Shown in pieces: positions 1-11,632 of a stretch of DNA of 64,000 bases (positions are counted from its first letter, which is position 1; the number at the start of each line of letters is the position of its first letter). The DNA is from Diphasiastrum complanatum (taxonomy: Eukaryota; Streptophyta; Lycopodiopsida; Lycopodiales; Lycopodiaceae), in assembly GCA_029204225.1 (NCBI GenBank), contig MU832576.1, positions 1 to 64,000 of the forward strand. The letters are read 5' to 3'. Under the pieces are notes generated by a model. The model was not told where the DNA came from, did no database searches, and was given only the letters and a program-made list of their open reading frames with translations. Made by a program: the position numbers and the translations under genes.

Positions 1-190
1 GGATAAAAGCAGAAATGACGCCTAATCGAACAGATACAACTGAATTGAAGCTTGAAATCGATCCCCAGGCTCTGCTTTCTCACGGGAATGGGCGAAATTC
101 TGCAGCAATCTGATGCAATAATTGTCGAGCCTTCGTTTGACAAGATCTGCGGGATCAGCTGCCTGAGAGAGATTGGTTCATAAGCCCAAC
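1..190 (+). other. possible terminal exon or short ORF, unidentified
   Basis: The first 190 bases are more GC-rich than what follows and hold two overlapping open plus-strand frames. One is open from the left edge to a TGA at 111-113. The other runs from an ATG at 88 to a TAA at 181-183 (MGEILQQSDAII...). Either could be the tail of a gene entering from the left, but neither resembles a family I know, no splice site decides between them, and the lengths (about 37 and 31 codons) are within chance. Treat as a pointer only. Confidence 0.15.
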
Positions 191-2442
191 CTCACCTAAG
201 CAGCTCAGATCTGTGCTATTTTTATAGCAGATAAAAGAATAGTATGAGGACTATCGTGAAGATCATCAATTCCAAAGAAAACTATTTTACTCCAAGGCAA
301 GCAGGTTAGCAATACGAGATTTTTTCTCTTTGATTGATTAAAAAAATGCAGAGCTTAATTAGGTTATATGATTGGGTGGGTAGCCCTGAACTCCGGTTTC
401 TATAATACTCTGCCTCTCCTTTTGACTACAAATATCTTAACATTCAAACAATCTAGTGTAGTTACTATCAATCACACAGAAAATCAACAAAGTCTCTTTC
501 AGTGTCATTGTTTTGAATTTTCAGTTTCTGTGTATCCAATGGAGTAAAAGGTTTGACAAACATCATGGTTTCTTTAGCTTCACTACAATATGGGTAAAGA
601 TGTATTGATCATTATCTTAATGCTTACATGTCTTTTTTGTTAGGTGAGTTTTTTAAGGTGAAGATTGTGTTTTCATTTTTAACCCGTTTTTCATGACGCT
701 AACATGTCATTTTAGGTGAGTTTTAGATAAAGATTGCATTTTCTTTTTCAAGCCTTTTAAGCTGTAACACTTTAAAAAAAAAACTTCGACGTGCAAGGCA
801 AAGGTGATTGAGATCTTGGTATTTACTTGACTTTATCATATTGCAAAGGTATTTGATTTTTCATATGTATAATATGTACCATGGACATATTAGGCCTCAC
901 CAAGATTGGAGCACAAAGTTCCAAGGTATCAAGTTTGGCAAAAACATCACCCGACTTTTTCCCATCTAAACTAATTTGAGGGATTATCATCAAAATTTTC
1001 TTTTTGAAATGCTATTGCATTAAAATCAAATGGTCTCTAAACTCATCAAGCTCTCGTATGCATCTATACACACCAATTTGATTTAAGTGGATTGTAGTAA
1101 GTGTATTACTAGTTTGTTGTGAAAATGAAAGTTGAGAGATGCTCCTAAGGCAACTTGATCTTGGGGCCGCTTAGTAGACACAAAGCTCAGAATGTGGCCA
1201 AGCTTCTAACATGAGAATGAGCTAGTGCATTGAATATGTTGGGTTGAGTCCCAGGCTTGTGGATGAGCCAATAGCTTAACTATGGAGTTGAGCTAGGATG
1301 TAAGGGACACTACAATTGCACCCCATCCTCTTGCTCTCTCATCTATGTCATTCCACATTGCTTTCATTGGATTGGGCAAGTTTTATTGAGCAATTAACTA
1401 TTGTGTTCTCTCTCCACCCTTTATCCACGAATTAAAGGGGAGTGAGAAGGTTGCCCTCTGAGCCTGTTCCGTCGAGGAAGGGCCTTTGATCAAGGGTGGT
1501 AGCCTGAGGTAGAAGGTCGGCCCTTCCCATGGCAGAACGGTCGAGGAGGTGTACCTTCCTCAACATGAAAGTCTTTTTTAATATCTTTTTTTTACATGCA
1601 CCTTCCAACATCCAAAAGGTGCATGTAACAAAAACGAAGGGGGGGGAGGGGCATTGATTTTGCACATGGAGGCACCTCCTTTTCTTTATTAGAAAGTAAA
1701 AAAATGATTTTAAGCATTAGTGTGTCCTATTTCTCTCATGGTATCCAGCCAAAAATGGCTAATTCCATTCGATCCTAGCATGGAGTAGATTTCTTAGTTC
1801 TAGGATTCGAATGTGTAGAATCTTCATAAATTCTTTGCTGGAAGATTGTAGTAGACAATATTTTTTGTTGTAGAGATATACAGAACAATACAAGAGAGAA
1901 GAGGCACATTTAATGCTTATTGAAAATCTTAACATGATTTATGCACATGGGAGGAAATCCTCGATACCGCATGAAGGCATGTCCAAACACTGGCCTAGTC
2001 ATGCTTGGTGAAACTCATCAAAGATTCTTATAGCTGTGATCAATGGCCAACCTATACTGGATATTGTGAAGAAAAAGGTTGATACAGCCCTGATTCTCCA
2101 TAATTCAAGAACGCTAGAGTTTTAGCTTGTTTCAAGGTGATGATTGCCCCAAAGCAGTTGTTTGTAGCAATGATAATCAATACTTTGCTAGCATTGCAAG
2201 ATGAAGCCCACGTGAGTATTTTAGTTCTTACTATCAATTTTGAGTCAAAAAGCATGAAAAACAAAGCAATTTTGACCAAAACATAGCCTAGAACCGTAAA
2301 TCATGAAAAGACCTATAGGAAAATAGTAATAATTCTTCTTCAGAGAACACGATGAAAAGTTTGAATAAATCAAACTAATATCAGTGTCTTCAATTGGGTA
2401 TGTTTTTGGTCTATATACTAATAGAACAGTATTTACCTTGAT
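191..2442. other. AT-rich intergenic DNA without a recognisable gene
   Basis: No reading frame here resembles a known protein. An imperfect direct duplication of about 70-80 bp lies at about 620-690 and 700-765; both halves contain ACATGTC, GGTGAGTTTT and AAGATTG. Two perfect-arm inverted repeats lie at 1476-1484/1519-1527 and 1592-1604/1617-1629, followed by a G-rich stretch at 1639-1651. The rest looks like decayed non-coding DNA. Confidence 0.5.
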
Positions 2443-3143
2443 TGAATAAGCGGTGCGGAATTAAGAGACAACTTAGGACAATTTTAGACAAACAAAAACA
2501 ATTGATCAAAAACGAATTATATAATTCTGAATCTGATATATCTCTTGTTGTCTTATCTCGCTATTTTGTCTCTGATTGAATGAGTGAGAGTGTTTTACAA
2601 CGAGCAGTGCACATGTATTTATATTGCTACAGAACAAGCCTTTTGGCCTTCAAATTTTTAACAATAGATCTAACTGTTTACGATGGTTGATATTCAAATG
2701 AATGCTCTATTTACAGGCTCGAATAATTTTTGTTCGTGAATTATTCGTGACAATTTATCTCTTTGTCTAAGCTTTTGTTTCGCAAATTGTTCGCAACATG
2801 TTGTCTCTTCGCGACATCTTCATGTTTCACGAATTGTTCGCAACAGTTGACAAGTTTTGAGCTTGAAGAAGAATCCAAAATATCTTTCGAATTGTTCGCG
2901 ACAGGCGATAGTTTCATGACAGGTGAGGTTTGAACAAGAAACAAAATATTTTGCGAATCTTTCGAGTCACCATAAGAAATCTGTTCACGAATCTTTTGAG
3001 TTACCACAAGAACATTTTGCGAATCTTTTGAGGTTGAACACAAATAGAAATTTTTTGAGTTCGAGATTCGTTTCTCATCCTTTGTCAAGTAAACTGTGCA
3101 CTTTGTTAGTAGAATTGAGATCTGTCTAATCAAGTGTTCTACA
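2443..3143 (-). repeat. 3' LTR of Copia-A
   Basis: The right edge is well placed. On the minus strand a purine run GAGAGAGAGC is followed directly by TGTAGAACAC (plus 3134-3143), a typical PPT-to-LTR junction, and it overlaps the last codons of the RNase H frame. The left edge is set at the TG at 2443, where the minus strand ends in CA, and is less certain. The U3 part carries two sets of short direct repeats between 2741 and 3060. No 5' LTR is present for comparison. Confidence 0.6.
2616..2623 (-). promoter_or_regulatory. TATA box of the Copia-A LTR
   Basis: The minus strand reads AATATAAATACATG here, a good plant TATA match about 520 bp into the LTR, immediately downstream of the repeat-rich U3. 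Transcription would start about 30 bp further on, near 2585, leaving about 140 bp for R and U5. Inferred from sequence only. Confidence 0.5.
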
Positions 3144-3593
3144 GCTCTCTCTCAAAGTGGGCAGTTGGATTAATTCCAATTTTCTTCGCTGCTTCTCGAA
3201 TAAAGCTTTATTGAGTGGCTTTGTAAAGATATCAGCTGTCATTTCCTCTATGGGTATGAAGACTATCGTCAGTATCTTCTTCTTGACTAAGTCCCGAATT
3301 ACATGATATTTGATAGCTATATGTTTCGTTTTCGAATGAAATACAGGATCTTTTGTAAGATAGATTGCTGAAGTGTTATCCATTGACAAGACATAAGATT
3401 CAAAAATAGATTCATCAAATCCTTCTAACATTTGTTTGATCCATATCAGCTCGTTTGCCATCTTGGCTGCTGCTACATATTCAGCCTCACAGGAAGATTG
3501 AGCTACCGTTGTTTGCTTCTTGCTTATCCAGAGTATGGCCGTGCTAGATACTAGAGTACAACATCCTGAAATACTTTTGCTATCATCCTTCAT
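3126..3593 (-). pseudogene. Copia-A RNase H domain fragment
   Basis: A 155-codon open frame encoding the C-terminal part of a copia polyprotein. The copia RNase H hallmarks are visible in order: SSCEAEYVAAAKMA with the catalytic Glu, the MDNTSAIYL stretch with an Asp, SKTKHIAIKYHVIRD, and TADIFTKPL near the end. The domain degrades the RNA strand during reverse transcription. Its N-terminal part is out of frame upstream. The last codons overlap the polypurine tract and LTR start, as is common in compact copia elements. Confidence 0.85.
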
Positions 3594-3674
3594 GGATGCC
3601 CAGCTTGCGTCACTGTAAGATTCGATCTGAAATCCAACTTCCTTCGAATAACACAGTCCATAGTCTTTCGTTTT

Positions 3675-4700
3675 CTAGAGATATTGTAGTACTTTCTTTG
3701 CTAACTTCCAATGCAACCCTGAATTCTGATTATATTGGCTCAGCCTGTATACTACAAATGCTATATCAGGTCTGGTGTTGGTTGCAAGATACAACAATGA
3801 TCCAATCAACCTACAATAGGGTGTATTGGCCATTCGCTTCTCTTCCTCGAGAGTCTGCGGACAATCTGCCTTGTTCAGTATTGTTTCAGGTATTATGGAG
3901 TATGCACACCTTTGCATTCGAGCATGTTGAAGTCTTCAATGATTTTTTGAGTGTACTTTTGTTGGTGAAGATACAACTTACCACCTTCAAAGTCTCTTTT
4001 GATCTGCAAGCCTAGATAGATTTTTGCTTCTCCTAGGTCAACGATCTCAAATATTTCAGAAATGTCTCTTTTGACATTTGAAATTAACTTATCTTTTCTT
4101 GAGAAGATAAGCGCGTCGTCAACATAAACAACTAGAATGATTATTTCATTTTGGACATGCTTGATATAGACATTCGATTCAGCGAATAGAGGTTCGAAGC
4201 CTAAGGAACGTAGTGTTTCATCCTTCTTTCTATACCATTGTCTGGCTGCTTGTTTCAGACCATAGATGCTTTTATTCATGTGACATCCGTATTTAGGATA
4301 TTCTTGGCTTTCAAAACCAAGTAGCTGGTCCATGAATAAATCTTCTTCCAATTTTGCATGCACGAAAGCAGTTTTCCTCATTCACAACATGGATTTTCAA
4401 ATCATGAGCCACTACATAAGCGAATAAGAGACGAATTGATGTATGTTTGACTATCGGTGAGAAAGTATCAGTGTAGTCGATTCCATATTTCTGTGAAAAA
4501 CCTTTTGCAACCAACCTTTCTTTGTATCTAATGTTTTCTCCATCAAGACCTGTTTTGATCTTGTAGATCCACTTACATTTGACTGGTTTTCTTCCATCAG
4601 GTATAGGTGCAAGTGTCCATACATTGTTCTTATACATGGATGACATTTCATCCTCCATTGTTTGAATCCAATGATCTTTATCTGGTCCATCAATAGCTTC
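3675..4700 (-). pseudogene. Copia-A reverse transcriptase, broken into three frames
   Basis: Three overlapping frames together cover a copia reverse transcriptase. 4311-4693 has the start (VKCKWIYKIK, then RLVAKGFSQKYGIDY and FSPIVKHTSIR). 3893-4381 has the core (KSIYGLKQAARQWY and the catalytic VVYVDDALIFS). 3675-3917 has the thumb and connection (LIGSLLYLATNTRPDIAF). The YVDD aspartates survive, but frameshifts between the pieces mean no continuous polymerase can be made. The order relative to integrase supports Ty1/copia. Confidence 0.85.
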
Positions 4701-4951
4701 CTCGAATGTTTGAGGTTCGTCTAAGAAACCACAAAATTCGATGACTATATTCGTTGAAACATCCTAACCAAATCTTACTAGTGGTTTTTGTTGTCTATCA
4801 GATCTTCTCATAGGTGGTTTCAAGTTCGATTCTGCAGTTTCAGATTCGACCTCGTCTGCTGAATTTGAGTTGGTGATTCGAGTCTGTCAGGTACTCGATC
4901 TTGAACTCCCTTTGAATTTGGTAATTCTCATTCATCATCTACTTGTTTTAC

Positions 4952-5860
4952 TTATGTCGTTGGTAGCTCATAATAATTTTTGAGAATTTCATAGCCGACT
5001 AAATCACTGTCTGCTATGTATTTTGACTCATCGAATTTAACATCTCGAACAACTTTTATTCTGCCAATTTCAGGTATGTAGACTCGATAATATGACGAAT
5101 GTAACTCGAATCCTACCAAAAAACCTTGTTCTATATTTTCATCGAGTTTCTTTCTCAATTTGTCTAGTATGTGCATGTAAACTGCGCATCCAAATGTCCA
5201 AACATGTGCTAGATTTGGCTTCGACTTCCACCATATCTCATGAGAAGTTTTATCCAGTATTTGAGATTTCAGAATTCAATTCTGAAGATAATTCGATGTA
5301 GCCACTACTTCCGCCCACAACTGTTTTGGTGCTTTCGCATGAACTATCATACACCTAGCAGCTTCCATAAGTGTACGATTTCTTTGTTCAACTATTCCAT
5401 CGTGCTGAGGTGTATACGATGCAGTCTTTGTATGCATAATACCTCGATCAGTACAATAAGCTTTGAATTTGTTGAAAATGTACTTACTTCCATGATCTGT
5501 GCAAATTTGCTTCAACTTATTGCCTGTCTGCTTCTCAGCCCAATTTGTATACTCAATGAATTTCTCAAAAACTTCTGATTTTGTACAAATAAAGTATACC
5601 ACAACGAACTTGATGAAGTCATAAATAAATGTTATGAAGTATTTTGCATCACCTAATGACAATACTCCAAATGGTCCACAAATATCTGAATGCACAATTT
5701 CAAGTACCTTGGTTGCTTTCTAAACATCCTTCTAGTCATTTTGCCTTTAAGACAGGATTCACAGGTAGTTTGAATATCTCGACTTTTGATTTCGACTCCT
5801 TCAATTCTCTGACTTTTGTTGGCTTGGTACAAGGCTTCCATGTTCATGTGACATAGCCTC
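4952..5860 (-). pseudogene. Copia-A integrase fragments
   Basis: 5653-5847 holds the end of the pre-integrase zinc region (CESCLKGKMTR). 5276-5695 holds the catalytic core: the first Asp in HSDICGPF, the second in ICTDHGSKY, and the Glu in QRNRTLMEAARCM. 4952-5176 is the C-terminal segment (GFELHSSYYRVY). In most copia elements the second Asp sits in DNGGEY; here it is DHGSKY, so the acid remains but its context has decayed. Frames are disconnected. Homology stops near 5870. Confidence 0.85.
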
Positions 5861-5880
5861 TTGTGCCACTGAAGCCCAGG

Positions 5881-6007
5881 AGCAAAGCAAAGACCCTCGA
5901 AGCGCGTTGGGTGTGGGTGGTGTGTTTTTAAAGGCTTAAATGAAGGCAGTGATAGGGCTCATTTGGATAACTAGTAGATTTTTTTTTTTTTTTACCCCGT
6001 GATATAG
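5881..6007. other. junction between Copia-A and Copia-B with a T15 run
   Basis: This short stretch joins the truncated 5' side of Copia-A to the 3' LTR of Copia-B. A run of fifteen T lies at 5979-5993 next to ACCCCGTG. Nothing coding is visible. Confidence 0.4.
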
Positions 6008-6682
6008 TGTTGACTCAATGTAAGTATGCTAACCCAAAGACTTAACAGATTAAGTATATCAAGTATACAAGTCAATAATGCGATAGAGCACAAGACTGTA
6101 GAGGACGAAACCAGGTACCCTACAAAGCTTATTTTTGTCTATAATGAGGAATGAAACCTCCTTCACTGTTCTAGACTTGTCTTGCTTCATCAGAATTCAT
6201 CATCGTCATCATGGAATACATAGATGGTATCCAGTTATATACATAATATTACAGGTGTGCAGATGCGAAAGTACAGAGTGGATGTGTTGTCTGTAGGAGA
6301 TCGTGGGTGGCTGCAATCGTTGTCCAATCTATTAGCGCAACTACATGGGGTGAGGTGAAAAGGGTGCGACGTCAGCTAGTACTGAAGTGAACGTTGGTGA
6401 TGATGCAAAAGTGCGTCACTCTTACGAATGGCCTTAGGATAAGATTTACAAGGTGCCTTATCTGTTAGGGCACCTTTGGCATTCAGTAAGGTAGTGTCCC
6501 CTTTTCGCCTGTCACCATGACTTGTGTAAGAACATAGTGTCATGATTCATTCGTCTTTTCTTCGTCTGTGCGAATTCGCATGTGAAAATACAGACTGCGT
6601 GACAACGTTAGAAAAAATATGTAGCATGAATGGAGGCAGATTAAAATTGGGATTTAGGAGAGGAGGAGGAGTGAATCCAACA
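6008..6682 (-). repeat. 3' LTR of Copia-B
   Basis: Minus-strand sequence AAGGGGGGG (plus 6683-6691) is followed by TGTTGGATTC, which fixes the right edge at 6682. The left edge is set at TGTTGACTC (6008), so the LTR reads TGTTGG...GTCAACA with short inverted termini. A minus-strand TATGTATATAAC near 6240 could be its TATA region. The left edge is probable rather than proven. Confidence 0.6.
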
Positions 6683-6817
6683 CCCCCCCTTAATTTGGAT
6701 CCGTGAATGCCTTGATCTTCAGACTTAGCAATGCACAAAATCTGTTGTGTGCATTAACACCGAGTGCTTTTGTGAATATGTCTGCAACCATGTCCTACGT
6801 TCTGCAGTACGTTAAGC

Positions 6818-8173
6818 TTACTTCTTTGTGGAGAACCTTGCCTCTGATGTAGTGATATTTGATTTCAATGTGCTTACTCCTAGAGTGAAATCTAGAGTTG
6901 GCCGATAAGGCAATTGCACTCTGATTATCACAAAATAAAACTGTAGGGTATACTGATTCAGATTAATATCTGACAGTAAATCTCTCAACCAAAATGCTTC
7001 CTTGATAGATTGAGAAGAAACAATGTATTCTGCTTCTGTAGAAGAAAGTGCGACAGAAGTTTGCTTACGAATGTTCCATGAGATAGGACCGCCGTTGAAG
7101 AAGAATGTAAATCCAGATGTGGATTTACGATTGTCTACATCTCCTCCCCAGCTTGTATCAGAACAACCACTAAGCTGATGAAGATTTTCATTGCTGACAT
7201 CTCCATAGCAGATGCACTGGTCCATGGTAGCTCGAATATATCTCATGACTCATATGAGAGCCTTCCAATGGGTAATTCCAAGATTAGCCATGTATTGGCT
7301 GAGTGAGCTGACAACAAAAGAAATATCTGGCCTTGTACAGACCATTGCGTACATGAGAGATCCGAGTATCGATCGATACGGGTATTCTCTCATATGCTCC
7401 TCTTACTGCTTTTTCTAGGGACATTGGTCCTTTGACAAATGCAAGCCTGGATCCATTGGTGAGTGAGCTACTTTACAATCATCAAATTGTATCTGTTAAG
7501 AACATTATGAAGATACCTTTGTTGAGTGATGTAAATCAGTCGATTTGCTCTGTCTCTGTGGATTTGAATTCCAAGACAGAAGGTCGAATTCTGAGAACAA
7601 CATCTGTTTTGAATCCTTGACCATATTGGCATTGTTGCTGAAGAGCAACGTATCATCAACATACAAGGTGATGATAATGAAAGATTGTTGCACTGACTTT
7701 GAATAAACGTTGCAATCAGCAGTGCTTGGTTTAAATTCTTGTTTAATGAGGAATGTGTTGATCCTCTGAAACCAAGCTCTGACAGACTGTTTCAAGCCGT
7801 ACAGTGCTTTATGGAGTTTACAGACATGATTCTTCATGCCTTCGAGAATGTATCCTTCGGGCTGGATCATGGAGATATCTTCTTGTATAACTCCATTTAG
7901 ATAGGCTATTTGTACATCGAGTTGATGTACTTCGAGGTCGGCGGTTGCAGCATAAGACAGGAGCATTCGGATCGACGAATGTTTGACGACTGGACTAAAA
8001 GTCTCACTGTAGTCGACATTCGGGATCTGGGTGAATCCTCGTGCTACCAGTCTAGCCTTCCTTTGATCAATCGCTCCGTTGGCGTTATATTTGATTTTAA
8101 AGATCCATTTGCAATCAATAATATTACAGCCAACCACATAAAAATTGATTTTACGTTGAAGAGTGTGTACCAT
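6818..8173 (-). pseudogene. Copia-B reverse transcriptase and RNase H remnant
   Basis: 7505-8173 is a 222-codon reverse transcriptase frame ([43 protein letters not shown], catalytic [12 protein letters not shown]). 6818-7246 is RNase H (GCSDTSWGGD, SSTEAEYIVSSQS). Between them the thumb region is frameshifted, and the C-terminal RNase H motif is out of frame after about codon 110. The YVDD box is intact but the protein cannot be made whole. The break at 8173 coincides with the usual start of the RVT_2 domain. Confidence 0.85.
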
Positions 8174-8200
8174 CTACAACTAACACAATCTATTTGTTGG

Positions 8201-9059
8201 GAGGACTGCACAAACAAACGATACAAAGAAAAACGTTTTAATGAACTAGAATATAATGAAAAATCGTTTCAGCGCGTGAGGTGATGAACGAAATTCTAGA
8301 AACGTTGCAAGTGCGCGTAGAATAGATATAAAAAATCGTAAAATAAAAATAATGAGTTATCGTTTCAACGCGCGCACTGAAAGTCAATTATTTACAAAAC
8401 ATATAAACGTGCACTGAATTGACATCCCAGGTTTAAAAATACAAAAATCACCTTTAAATCTATCATCTCCACTTCCTTGTATGTCGTTGCACCTAGAATG
8501 GGAAAGATTTCTACTAACTTTTGTGCAAGTTCTTTTTCATTACTGTGTGTGCGTGATCGAATTCATTTTTATGCACACTAAGCTGCATATACCATCGTTA
8601 TTTACATATAATGACAGAACATATAAACTCCAATGGCCACTGCAATGACAAATTGGCAGGTGAGTCAGTCTAAAAGTCTAAACATGATATCTCAAGAATA
8701 TAGCATTACCTAATTTGTAAAAAAAAGCTCACTTGTATATATATGGCGCCATTGCTTTCATTCTCACATTTTTCACATATCCATAATGTCAACATAAGTG
8801 TCTTAAAAAAGAGAGACAATGAATACTAGAAAGAAAATAGATAGGCAATAGTTCTAAATCTACAAAAATTGGTGTTTGATGATATTCTGGTAAAAATTGA
8901 ATAATCCCCAAACCAACATCGTCCCCTAACATTTTATCTTTATTTTCTAATTCCAATGAAAGAGAACGGGTATAATATGAGGTGTCATTGGGTGTGGTTA
9001 GAAGGTGAGACATCCCAATTCAAAGCTCAAAGGTCGTTCTTCTTTGTGGCTAGGTATAT
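8201..9059. other. AT-rich intergenic DNA, no gene seen
   Basis: No coding similarity in any frame. The stretch lies between the truncated 5' side of Copia-B and the 3' LTR of Copia-C. Several CGTTT and GCGCG words occur at 8230-8420, but no clear repeat unit. Confidence 0.45.
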
Positions 9060-9883
9060 TTGTTGGGGATTCTCACTATCTATTATTATTACTCTGTAGT
9101 TTTCAGTTTTGTTACTTCAGATAGTACCAAAATTGGTACTGAACTATAAGACTTTAACTACATAGTCCGTCTTATAGTACCAAAATGTGAAGTTTTTAGC
9201 ACGTGTGAACTTCACACCACACCCTGCAGGATCTTACTGAGGTGTTGTGATTGCACAAGATTGATCAAAGAATAGTATGCTTGAAAAATCTAAGGCAAGA
9301 GCACAATGGCATACATCTGATGAAAAAATCTAACTCTTCACTATGAGAAATGAATGTCAGAAATAATTCTAAGTGTTCAGTATGGGAAAAAGAGACTGCC
9401 CTCAGGTAGAGAGAGAATGAGTCCAAAACACCAAAATCTCAATATTCACAATATGGCAAAACATGCCCAACTTTCCCTACACATGAGAGACTCGAATTCC
9501 TACAGTGGAGTTGCATGGAAAGTCCACTTAACTGAACTAATTCACCTACCGAAGATCCACATGTGTAGTTGCATGCATGTATGGTGCATGTACTGCATGT
9601 CAACTCATAAAACTACCTAGACATGTGTAGATCACAGAAACTACTTTGCATGTTGCATGCACTGATTGCATGTGGCTTGCATGCATAAAGTAAGACTTTG
9701 CATGCTATCTAAAGATCTGCATGTCATCATAATTGAACCTATATAACTCAAATCAGAGCTACACTAGAAGGATATGTGCTCAATTCACACTCCTTATATG
9801 TACAACATGAAATCTAGTAGGAAATTATCATGGACATGACTCCAAACTCGAGATAGGAAGATAATATTTTAATAATCTTCACA
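9060..9883 (-). repeat. probable 3' LTR of Copia-C
   Basis: On the minus strand ATTTTCAGGAG is followed by TGTGAAGATT (plus 9874-9883). This matches the Copia-E junction (ATTTGAGGAG then TGTGAAGAAT), so the right edge is credible. The left edge is a guess at a TGTTGGGG near 9075. Inside, eleven GCATG words cluster at 9570-9722, and a palindromic TAGTACCAAAATTGGTACT-like word sits near 9123. Confidence 0.45.
9570..9722. promoter_or_regulatory. cluster of GCATG (RY-like) words in the Copia-C 3' LTR
   Basis: Eleven copies of GCATG occur in about 150 bp, several within the palindrome TGCATGCA. CATGCA is the core of the plant RY element bound by B3-domain seed regulators (known biology). A cluster within a probable U3 suggests an enhancer, but binding is inference, and the stretch could be a decayed simple repeat. 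Confidence 0.35.
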
Positions 9884-9934
9884 CTCCTGAAAATTTATAT
9901 TCCTATCAACATAGATTTCGAAATTAGGCCAAGG

Positions 9935-10584
9935 TTAGCTCATCTTCATAAAGACATTCTTGAGTAGAGGCTTGGTGAGAAGATCTGCAACACAATCTAA
10001 AGATGAAACATGCTCCAATGAGATATCTCTTCCAATGACTTTTTCTCTTACAAAATGATGAGCCACTTCAATATGCTTGCTCCTTGCATGAAAGACTGGA
10101 TTATTTGCAAGAGCCTTAGCAGAAATGTTATCATTCTTCCTAATTGGTAAATCTTCATCTGCATAACACTTAAGCTCCAAAAGTAGCCTTTTGATCCATA
10201 AAACCTCCTTTGTTGTGGTTGTAAGAGAATTGTATTCATCTTCATAGGATGATAAGGAAATAGTTGCATGTTTCTTGACAGCCAAAAAACCAAATTTCCT
10301 CCAAGAAATATAGTGTAAGCACTTGTGGATTTCCTATCCAACCTGTCTCCTACAAAATCTGAATCTGAAAAAGCAATCAAAGTCAAATCTTCTCCTTCAT
10401 AGTATTGTCCATAATCCAAGGTAGAAGATATATACCTCAAGACTCTTTTAGCTAGCTTCCAATGATATAACTTTGGATCCTGCATGTGTTGACTTAGCTT
10501 ATGAACACAAAAGCTTAGATCAGGCCTAGTCACTGTTAACCAAATAAGTCTTATAAAGAGTGATGTCCTCAAAGGATTTTTCAT
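9935..10584 (-). pseudogene. Copia-C RNase H remnant
   Basis: Two frames cover the domain. 10048-10584 has the upstream part (LTVTRPDLSFCVHKLSQ, then DSDFVGDRLDRKSTSAY). 9935-10285 has the C-terminal part (SLSSYEDEYNSLTTTTKEVLW, SKHIEVAHHFVREKV, VADLLTKPL). The usual EAEY motif reads EDEY here. The frames overlap out of register, so one or more frameshifts break the domain. The stop is followed closely by the polypurine tract. Confidence 0.85.
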
Positions 10585-11374
10585 GATCTTTAATAGGAAC
10601 TCTTACAGTGTGCTCCATAGGTGTATCTATGCCTTTACAGTTCTCCATATGAAATTTCCTGAGCATGGAAAGTGCATATCTACTTTGGCTTATAAATGCA
10701 TGACCTTTCCAAAAATCTATTTCAAGGCCTAGAATATAGTGAAGAACTCCTAAGTCCTGCATTTTAAACTCAGTACCAATTGCATGCTTAGTTTCTTCAA
10801 CTAATTTCTCACTGTTTTCACAAAGAATAATATCATCTACATAGATGAGAAGAAAAATTACAAAGTTATCTACAAACTTATTATACAGAGAAGGGTCATA
10901 TTCACTTAGACAAAATCCAAGTGATATGAGATAAGAATTGAGCCTTGCATACCAAGACCTTGGTGCCTGTTTCAGTCCATACAAACTTTTGAACAAAAGA
11001 CAAACTTTTGATTCATCACCTTCCTTCACAAAACCTGGAGACTACTCCATATAAATCTCCTCCTCAAGGTAACCATTGAGAAATGCATTAGAAACATCAA
11101 ACTGGAACATACTCCATTTGTGAAAACATGCAAGAGAGATGAGTATTTGAATTGTTACCATCTTTGCAACTGGTGCAAAGGTATCTTCATAATCAAGACC
11201 TTTAATCTGTGAGTAGCCTTTAACACAAAGTCTTGTTTTATACTTATTGATAGATCCATCATGATTATACTTGATTCTGAATAACCACTTACATCCGATC
11301 ACATGCATGTTGTTTGGTGGCTCCACAAGCTGCCATGTGTTATTTGACATCAAGGCTTCAAATTCTTGGGTCAT
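10526..11374 (-). pseudogene. Copia-C reverse transcriptase remnant
   Basis: 11042-11374 carries the domain start (NTWQLVEPP, CKWLFRIKYN, YEDTFAPVAKMVTIQ, FDVSNAFLNGYLEEEIYME), ending at a stop. 10526-11029 continues after it (FKSLYGLKQAPRSWYARLN, catalytic LLIYVDDIILCENS, YILGLEIDFWKG). A stop codon, not a large deletion, separates the two, so this is the least damaged reverse transcriptase of the left half. 11380-11632 is the degraded linker between integrase and reverse transcriptase. Confidence 0.85.
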
Positions 11375-11632
11375 TGCTTCAACCCACTCCTTGGATTGAA
11401 AAGCTTTTTGGACATCCTTAGGCTCTTCATCTGATATAAAAAGTGCATGATAGGAAGTTTAACCTTCCACTTGCCTTCCTTCTTCATCATATGTGAGCCT
11501 CCTTGGCTCAGATCTTGCTCATGTAGATCTTCTTGGTGTGGTAGCTTGAATTTGCTCCTCCTCAGGCCTCGGCCTCACCTCTTCTTGAACAACATCAAGG
11601 TTGATGATTGATCTTGCATGAGTCTCTTTGAT

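Larger units (their letters stand above)
2443..5880 (-). mobile_element. Copia-A: 5'-truncated Ty1/copia retrotransposon
   Basis: Read on the minus strand, the order is integrase, reverse transcriptase, RNase H, polypurine tract, 3' LTR. This is the Ty1/copia order, since Ty3/gypsy places integrase last. Gag, protease and the 5' LTR are missing: homology starts at about 5870, in the zinc-binding part of integrase, next to unrelated DNA. The pol frame is split into at least six pieces, so the copy is dead. The left LTR boundary is approximate. Confidence 0.85.
6008..8200 (-). mobile_element. Copia-B: 5'-truncated Ty1/copia retrotransposon
   Basis: On the minus strand this holds reverse transcriptase, RNase H, a polypurine tract and a 3' LTR. 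Coding similarity begins abruptly near 8173, just at the start of reverse transcriptase, so gag, protease, integrase and the 5' LTR are lost. It belongs to the same family as Copia-D: the last 200 bp of coding and the first 200 bp of LTR are nearly parallel in the two copies. Confidence 0.85.
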
